A model generated the notes under the pieces. That model was given only the letters and a program-made list of their open reading frames with translations. It was not told the origin of the DNA and did not search any database. Both the position numbers and the translations under genes were made by a program. From the NCBI GenBank assembly GCA_017958465.1, contig JAGDCQ010000009.1:1-10492 (forward strand): a DNA stretch of 10,492 bases, written 5' to 3'. This document shows positions 6,036 to 10,492 of the stretch, in pieces (the first letter of the stretch is position 1; every line of letters begins with the position of its first letter). Source of the DNA: Lachnospiraceae bacterium. Lineage in GTDB: Bacteria > Bacillota > Clostridia > Lachnospirales > Lachnospiraceae.

Positions 6036-7043
6036 ATGATTTTAGCTGACAAGATCATCAACGAAAGAAAAAAGAACGGATGGTCACAGGAAGATCTCGC
6101 GGAAAAACTTTCCGTATCGAGACAGTCCATTTCAAAATGGGAGGGCGCGCAGTCCATCCCCGACATCTCGAAGATAATAAAGATGGCGGAGATATTCGGA
6201 GTAAGCACGGATTACTTATTAAAAGATGAACTCGAACCTTCGGAACCGGTCCAGAGCCCCGCTCCCGACACGGATTATACTGATGTAAGAACGGTTTCGA
6301 TGGAGGAAGCCAACGAGTTCTTAAGACTTACGGAGGATATCGCGCCGCGCCGTGCGAACATGGTAAGCCTCTGCGTCTTCTCACCGGTGATACTTCTTTT
6401 TATGATAGCAATGACGCAGATGGAGGGCATGAACCTTCCGCTCGATATCTTTGTTGCGGTAGGCGTAGTTTCGCTTTTGCTGCTTGTAGCGGTTGCCGTT
6501 GTGTTCTTTATAATCGATGCCGCAAGGATGAAACCGTTTGAATATCTTGAAACGGCTCCGATCGAGACGATGTACGGCGTTTCGGGCATGGTAAGGGAAA
6601 AGAAAAAGAATTTCGAGAAAAAGAACATCGTATATATCGCTGTCGGCGTGACGCTCTGCATAATCAGCCCCATCCCGCTCATTATCGCTTCGATCGGGAA
6701 TGCTGAAGGCAAAAATGCCGAAAGCGTGATACTTTTTATGGTATGTGTACTGCTTCTCTTTGTCTGCGCGGGCGTTAACCTGTTTGTACGCGCGGGATCC
6801 CTGACGGATGCTTTCAACATGCTGCTCCAGGAAGAGGATTATACCCGCGAAGCAAAGAAGAAAAGTCCTATCGTCAACAGTATCAGCGGGATCTACTGGA
6901 TGTGCGTGACCGCAGTATTCCTCGGTTGGAGCTTTATGACGAACGACTGGGGCCGCACCTGGATCATATGGCCGATAGCGGGCGTTCTCTTTGCGGTCGT
7001 TATATCCGTCGTAAAGGGCATCGTATCCGCCAACAGGGAGTGA
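6036..7043 (+). CDS. XRE-family transcriptional regulator fused to a multi-pass membrane domain
   Basis: This is a 335-residue protein. Residues 3-65 form an XRE/Cro-type helix-turn-helix (KIINERKKNGWSQEDLAEKL, then SVSRQSISKWEGAQSIPDI and a VSTDYLL end) typical of Bacillota. A hydrophilic linker (66-105) leads to six hydrophobic segments near 108-127, 135-161, 198-220, 229-251, 283-301 and 307-328. The result is a DNA-binding head anchored in the membrane. Such fusions are common in Clostridia and generally unstudied; sensing of a membrane-located signal is inference. The ATG at 6036 has GGAGG at 6023-6027, 8 nt upstream. It stands alone, after the tRNA terminator and before a separate degV promoter. 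Its target could be its own promoter or the neighbouring exporter, but nothing in the sequence proves either. Confidence 0.88.
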   Translation: MILADKIINERKKNGWSQEDLAEKLSVSRQSISKWEGAQSIPDISKIIKMAEIFGVSTDYLLKDELEPSEPVQSPAPDTDYTDVRTVSMEEANEFLRLTEDIAPRRANMVSLCVFSPVILLFMIAMTQMEGMNLPLDIFVAVGVVSLLLLVAVAVVFFIIDAARMKPFEYLETAPIETMYGVSGMVREKKKNFEKKNIVYIAVGVTLCIISPIPLIIASIGNAEGKNAESVILFMVCVLLLFVCAGVNLFVRAGSLTDAFNMLLQEEDYTREAKKKSPIVNSISGIYWMCVTAVFLGWSFMTNDWGRTWIIWPIAGVLFAVVISVVKGIVSANRE

Positions 7044-7094
7044 AACACCCTTTTGCCCAAAGGCAGGGTTAAAGGCGCAGAAGCCCATTTATGC

Positions 7095-7123
7095 TTGCAT
7101 TGGGGCTGTTAAAATGATAAAAT
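7095..7123 (+). promoter_or_regulatory. Predicted promoter of the degV-family gene
   Basis: TTGCAT (7095-7100) is followed after 17 bp by TAAAAT (7118-7123), with an extended -10 TG at 7115-7116. It lies about 60 bp before the start codon. It would give the DegV protein its own transcript, separate from the XRE gene ending at 7043. Between the two genes a hairpin with an internal bulge (about 7045-7070) lacks a T-tract and is not called as a terminator. Confidence 0.5.
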
Positions 7124-7185
7124 GATGTTTATCAGGCGGATACGGTTTTCCGTGCCTAAAAATGCCCCGCAAGGAGGAAAAGGCG

Positions 7186-8034
7186 ATGCCCGTAAAGATC
7201 ATTTCAGACAGTACCTGCGACCTTTCGCAGGAGATAATCCAGAGGTTTGACATCGAAGTGTTTCCGCTTGTCGTCACTCTCGGCGACAGAGTGGGGAAGG
7301 ACGGCGTGGATATAGAGCCTGATGACATATATGCATACGTCGAAAAAACAGGGAAACTTTCCAAGACAAGCGCCATCAATGCCGCTGAATATATGTCGGT
7401 ATTCAAAAAATGGCGCGATCAGGGATACGAGGTTGTCCATGTAAACATAAGCTCAGATTTTTCAAGCTGCTATCAGAACGCCTGCATAGCCGCACAGGAA
7501 GTGGGCGGGGTTTATGTTGTGGATTCCCGCAACCTCTCGAGCGGCCAGGGGCATGTGGTGCTTTATGCCGCAGACCTTGCAAAAGAAGGGCTTCCGGCTG
7601 AGGAGATAGCAGAAAAGTGCAGGAACCTCACATCCCGCGTAGAGGCAAGCTTTGTTGTAAACACCATAGATTATCTCTATAAGGGTGGACGGTGCTCGGC
7701 GCTTGCGGCTCTCGGGGCCAATCTCTTAGGCATCAAGCCCTGCATCGAAGTTATAGGCGGCAAGATGACACCCGGAAAGAAGTACCGCGGGAACATCAAC
7801 AAAGTCATCCGCGCCTATGCGGAGGACCGCCTGAAGGACAGACAGGATATCGTACAGGACAGGATCTTCATCACCCATACAAAGTGTGACCCTGAGGTCA
7901 TAGAGCAGGTAAAAGCGCTTATAAAGGAATTCCAGCCGGGCATCAAAGAAGTGTTTGATACAACGGCGGGAGCTACAGTCACCACCCATTGCGGGCCGGG
8001 GACCTTAGGCGTACTGTTCATCAGAAAAGAGTAA
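7186..8034 (+). CDS. DegV family fatty-acid-binding protein (FakB-like)
   Basis: This 282-residue protein has the normal length for the family. DegV/FakB proteins bind a fatty acid and, where studied, present it to the kinase FakA for phosphorylation so that it can enter phospholipid synthesis in the cytoplasm. Visible signatures are IISDSTCDL (5-13), the TS pair at 61-62, NISSDFSSCYQNA (88-99), VDSRNLSSGQG (112-122), TIDYLYKGGRCS (160-171) and the C-terminal AGATVTTHCGPGTLGVLF. The start at 7186 is chosen over the in-frame ATG at 7162 because AAGGAGG (7171-7177) lies 8 nt before it and homologues begin with this short hydrophobic strand. No fakA-like gene is next to it, so a partner kinase must lie elsewhere. 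A strong terminator follows. Confidence 0.92.
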   Translation: MPVKIISDSTCDLSQEIIQRFDIEVFPLVVTLGDRVGKDGVDIEPDDIYAYVEKTGKLSKTSAINAAEYMSVFKKWRDQGYEVVHVNISSDFSSCYQNACIAAQEVGGVYVVDSRNLSSGQGHVVLYAADLAKEGLPAEEIAEKCRNLTSRVEASFVVNTIDYLYKGGRCSALAALGANLLGIKPCIEVIGGKMTPGKKYRGNINKVIRAYAEDRLKDRQDIVQDRIFITHTKCDPEVIEQVKALIKEFQPGIKEVFDTTAGATVTTHCGPGTLGVLFIRKE

Positions 8035-8056
8035 AGAAAAGAATAAAGATCGCAAT

Positions 8057-8097
8057 AAAAAACCGGCTGCCGTGTGGCAACCGGTTTTCGTTATTTT
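8057..8097. terminator. Bidirectional intrinsic terminator between degV and the chemotaxis gene
   Basis: AAAACCGG (8059-8066) pairs with CCGGTTTT (8081-8088), and inside it TGCC (8068-8071) pairs with GGCA (8076-8079) around GTGT, with a single C/A mismatch. On the + strand TTTTCGTTATTTTTG follows. On the - strand the stem runs straight into TTTTTT (the As at 8057-8062). It can therefore end both convergent genes. A second short hairpin GCGCC/GGCGC at 8105-8118, closer to the chemotaxis gene stop, is weaker. Confidence 0.85.
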
Positions 8098-8129
8098 TGT
8101 TAGCGCGCCAGCCGGCGCATTTTCGTTCA

Positions 8130-9893
8130 TCAAACCTTGAAGTAGCTGATGGTGTCCTTCATATCGCTTGCAAGTACCTGAAGCTTGGAAGCGGAATCGG
8201 TGATGATGGTGAAGGTGGAGTTGAGCTCTTCCATGGAAGCGTTTGTCTCCTCGGTGGAAGCTGCGTTCTCTTCGCTGATCGCGGAAAGGTCGCTCACGAT
8301 GCTCGTAAGCTCGTTCTTAGCGCTGTCAAGTGAGGATACTCTCTTGCTGATGCTTGCGGAAGTGTCGCGCACGCTCGCAACGTTGCCGTTCATGACTTCC
8401 ATTGTGGACCTTGTGGACTCAAGCTGTTCAGCCTGCATACCGAAGGATTCGTTGAGCTTTTCGAGAACGCTCACGCTGGATGCGGAATCCGAAAGGAGCT
8501 GATCTACGATGCCCTTGATCTTGTCGGCGCTGTCCTTGGACTGATCTGCCAGCTGGCGGATCTCGTCTGCAACGACTGCGAAGCCGCGGCCTGCATCGCC
8601 TGCACGTGCTGCCTCGATGGAAGCATTGAGTGACAGGAGGTTGGTCTGTGCTGAAATATCTGTGATCGCCTGAGTGAACTCGGAGATCTTCTTAGCGGAA
8701 TCGTTGGTGGAGTTGATGGTGTCGCCGATCTCCTTAACGGAGGAGGTAACCTCTTCACTCTGCCTGATGAGCTTGCCAAGGGAATCCATAGCATTGTCGC
8801 ATGCGGACTTCATCTCGCTTGCAACGGAATCCATTTCCTTAACGTTTTCAACGATGGTCTCGATGTTGGTACCGATGTTCTCTGTATTTTCGGAAGCGCT
8901 TCTGACGTTATCTGCCTGGGAAACCGCACCCTTAGCGATCTCGCCGACTGCGCTTGTAACCTGATCGGAAGCCTGTGAAGCCTGGTTAGCGGAGCTTGCA
9001 AGGTCTGTACCGGACTCTGAGAGCTGGTTAGCCATCTCGTTGCTTGTTGTCATAACTTCACGAAGCTTATTGCTGAGGAGCTTAGCACTCTTAGCCATCT
9101 GGCCGACTTCATCCTTACCGAGTTCGTCATCTGCAGGGAACTTAACGGTAAGGTCGCCGCCCGAAAGCTTATCGATATTGTCTCTTGTCGACTGCATGGA
9201 AGTCCTGATCTGATGGATCCCGTAGAATTCAAATGCAAACAGGAGAACGATAACGATTGTAAATATAACGGAGATCGTGATGACCTGAGCCTGGATCTGA
9301 CCTATGAGCGTCTTGCTCGCTTTTTCTGCCCAGTCATCGGTAATGCCTTCCATCTCGTCGAGATTGTTCCTGAGCTTGTCGAATTCGTCGTTCCAGGTAG
9401 CAAAATCGCCGGTGTCGGTCTTAACATCATAAAGCTTTAACCATGCACTGTAGCCGGACTTGAAATTGTTGTATAACTGCTCGAAGCTTTGGTTACTCTC
9501 TGATTTGAGCTCAAGATAGAGAAGCTTGTCGTCCTTTGCGAAACCGACAGCCTTTTCAAGGTTGCTGAGGACCTGATCCCTGTTCTTCTCGAAGTCTGCA
9601 AGCTTCATGGCCGTAAGATCTGACAGGATATCTTCGGGAACCAGACTGAAACCGTTTACCATATCAAAGTGCTGGGTTGCTGCGATCAGTGCCTGATAAA
9701 AGTCGCGATCCGCGGAAACAAGAGCGTTGTTGATAGAGTAGAGCTTGTCATTGTAGATATCCTTTGTGTTGGTCATGGTGGTGTTTACAGTGACAGCCAT
9801 GATGATCACCGAAAGGATAAGTGCAATTGTGAGGGGGGTCGTGATCAGCATGATCTTTGCCCGGATGCTCATGTTATTGATCCATTTCTTCAT
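8130..9893 (-). CDS. Methyl-accepting chemotaxis protein
   Basis: This is a 587-residue transmembrane chemoreceptor. Membrane segment 1 (about 12-36) is followed by an extracytoplasmic mainly helical sensor region of about 165 residues (37-201), then membrane segment 2 (202-224), a HAMP linker (about 226-282) and a long cytoplasmic coiled coil. The kinase-contact hairpin tip QTNLLSLNASIEAARAGD (416-433), continuing AGRGFAVVADEIR, is nearly canonical and should bind CheA/CheW. The ligand is unknown; the sensor region looks like a four-helix bundle rather than a Cache domain. No C-terminal CheR/CheB-tethering pentapeptide is seen (it ends TISYFKV). AGGAGG lies 7 nt upstream of the ATG. The gene is monocistronic, convergent with degV and divergent from copA. 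No other chemotaxis genes are in the window, as is usual for orphan receptors. Confidence 0.95.
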   Translation of the reverse strand: MKKWINNMSIRAKIMLITTPLTIALILSVIIMAVTVNTTMTNTKDIYNDKLYSINNALVSADRDFYQALIAATQHFDMVNGFSLVPEDILSDLTAMKLADFEKNRDQVLSNLEKAVGFAKDDKLLYLELKSESNQSFEQLYNNFKSGYSAWLKLYDVKTDTGDFATWNDEFDKLRNNLDEMEGITDDWAEKASKTLIGQIQAQVITISVIFTIVIVLLFAFEFYGIHQIRTSMQSTRDNIDKLSGGDLTVKFPADDELGKDEVGQMAKSAKLLSNKLREVMTTSNEMANQLSESGTDLASSANQASQASDQVTSAVGEIAKGAVSQADNVRSASENTENIGTNIETIVENVKEMDSVASEMKSACDNAMDSLGKLIRQSEEVTSSVKEIGDTINSTNDSAKKISEFTQAITDISAQTNLLSLNASIEAARAGDAGRGFAVVADEIRQLADQSKDSADKIKGIVDQLLSDSASSVSVLEKLNESFGMQAEQLESTRSTMEVMNGNVASVRDTSASISKRVSSLDSAKNELTSIVSDLSAISEENAASTEETNASMEELNSTFTIITDSASKLQVLASDMKDTISYFKV

Positions 9894-9956
9894 TTCTGTT
9901 CCTCCTAAGGTTTAATAATCGATACAGAAACTTCACATACCTTTTTATATTTTGTA

Positions 9957-9985
9957 ATTATAACAGAATTGACTGAATAATTCAA
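9957..9985 (-). promoter_or_regulatory. Predicted promoter of the chemotaxis receptor gene
   Basis: Reading the - strand, TTGAAT (9985-9980) is followed by a 17-bp spacer and a perfect TATAAT (9962-9957) preceded by TGT, a strong extended -10 sigma-A promoter. The 5' UTR would be about 55-60 nt. A small palindrome TGAATAATTCA (9974-9984) overlaps the -35 box but is AT-rich and may be chance. I see no sigma-28 (motility) promoter pattern. Confidence 0.65.
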
Positions 9986-10089
9986 GAGAAAAAAAGAATC
10001 TCCTGCAATATTTAAAATGTTCAGATTTACAATAGTGATTGATAGATAATAGACAAGTATGTATCTTCTGTGAACTTGCGATCATCAGG

Positions 10090-10120
10090 TTGACTTTTGC
10101 GCTGTTGTAGTGTATACAAT
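10090..10120 (+). promoter_or_regulatory. Predicted copA promoter with an overlapping inverted repeat
   Basis: TTGACT (10090-10095) is followed after 17 bp by TATACA (10113-10118), or after 19 bp by TACAAT (10115-10120). The inverted repeat TTGTA-GTGTA-TACAA (10105-10119) covers the -10 region and contains the palindrome TGTATACA (10111-10118). This resembles, but does not match, the TACANNTGTA copper box of CopY-type repressors. A metal-responsive operator is therefore only a suggestion. The rest of the 273-bp gap between the divergent genes is AT-rich with nothing else I can call. Confidence 0.45.
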
Positions 10121-10166
10121 AAGCGGTAGTTTGCACAGGCTTACTAACTAAAACGGAGATAAAATT

Positions 10167-10492
10167 ATGGATCAATATATAGTGACAGGAATGAGCTGCG
10201 CAGCCTGCCAGGCGCGCGTAGAGAAGGCTGTGGCTTCTGTAGAGGGAGTGGAGAGTGTAAATGTCAGCCTTCTGACGAACACCATGGGAGTGTGCGGGAC
10301 AGCTTCAAAAGAAGATATAATAAAGGCCGTTGAAAAGGCAGGTTACGGCGCGGAGAAAAAAGGCGGGGATGATGCTTTTGAGCAGGGCTTTGCCGGTGCC
10401 GCACCGGAAACGAGCATATTTGAAGAGGAAGCAGGTGCCTTAAAGGACAGAGAAACTCCTGTCCTTAAGAAAAGGCTTGTTTTTTCTGCTGT
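10167..10492 (+). CDS. copA: Copper-translocating P-type ATPase CopA, N-terminal part (cut by the window end)
   Basis: The first 108 residues are visible. The protein begins MDQYIVTGMSCAACQARVEK, an N-terminal heavy-metal-associated (HMA) domain with copper-binding C11 and C14 in GMSCAAC. SVEGVESVNVSLLTN and IIKAVEKAGYGA complete the domain at about residue 68. An acidic linker (KGGDDAFEQGF and so on) follows, then LKDRETPVLKKRLVFSAV leading into the first membrane helix, as in CopA exporters of Clostridia. The catalytic DKTGT lies beyond the window. CGGAG (10154-10158) lies 8 nt before the ATG. The expected role is ATP-driven copper(I) export across the membrane, conferring copper tolerance. 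Another soft-metal specificity cannot be excluded without the membrane helices. Confidence 0.9.
   Translation, partial: MDQYIVTGMSCAACQARVEKAVASVEGVESVNVSLLTNTMGVCGTASKEDIIKAVEKAGYGAEKKGGDDAFEQGFAGAAPETSIFEEEAGALKDRETPVLKKRLVFSA

Noticed and set aside
8130..8830. Long open frames on the + strand opposite the chemotaxis receptor gene
   Set aside because: They are shadows of a strongly supported receptor gene and low-complexity serine/leucine-rich artefacts.
9894..9960. Cyclic-di-GMP or other riboswitch upstream of the chemotaxis gene
   Set aside because: The predicted 5' UTR is only about 55-60 nt and AT-rich, too short for a known riboswitch, with no recognisable conserved core.

Overview
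This window looks like chromosomal DNA from a Gram-positive Bacillota, most likely a Clostridia of the Lachnospiraceae type. The evidence is strong AGGAGG-type ribosome binding sites, a DegV-family protein, an XRE regulator fused to a membrane domain, a heterodimeric ABC exporter, tRNA genes without encoded CCA, and moderate GC content. The taxonomic call is inference. The genes look like ordinary core and semi-core loci. No insertion sequence, integrase, phage gene or CRISPR array is visible.

Layout, left to right. (1) 1-1537: the 3' part of tsaD (tRNA t6A modification), then ispD (MEP isoprenoid pathway), 21 bp apart on the + strand. (2) 1538-1993: a long non-coding leader with a good promoter, a 23-codon ORF behind a near-perfect Shine-Dalgarno, an intrinsic terminator and further hairpins. 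(3) 1994-5502: two half-size ABC exporter genes forming a heterodimer. Subunit 1 has Asp in place of the catalytic Glu, and subunit 2 has a degenerate signature motif (LSAGE). This matches BmrC/BmrD, LmrC/LmrD and TM287/TM288. (4) 5586-5868: a tRNA-Ser(UGA) and tRNA-Ser(GGA) transcription unit with its own promoter and strong terminator. (5) 5901-7043: an XRE regulator with six predicted membrane segments. (6) 7095-8034: a DegV-family fatty-acid-binding protein. (7) A terminator that can work in both directions separates degV from a convergent methyl-accepting chemotaxis protein (8130-9893, - strand). (8) A divergent promoter region leads into the start of a copper P-type ATPase (copA), cut by the window end.

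The most interesting element is the leader before the ABC exporter. By hand I find three mutually exclusive pairings. A leader hairpin (1664-1721) contains the start codon of the small ORF. An antiterminator pairs 1715-1729 with 1778-1791. The terminator is 1777-1807. The antiterminator consumes the whole 5' arm and loop of the terminator, while the leader hairpin ties up the antiterminator's own 5' strand. This is the logic of ribosome-mediated transcription attenuation: a ribosome slowed early in the small ORF would switch on the exporter. Bacillus subtilis bmrB-bmrCD, a drug-exporter pair of the same type, is known to be controlled this way. The leader peptide here (starts MIMLFG, 23 aa, six serines) does not resemble any leader peptide I know, so it may be an undescribed attenuator.
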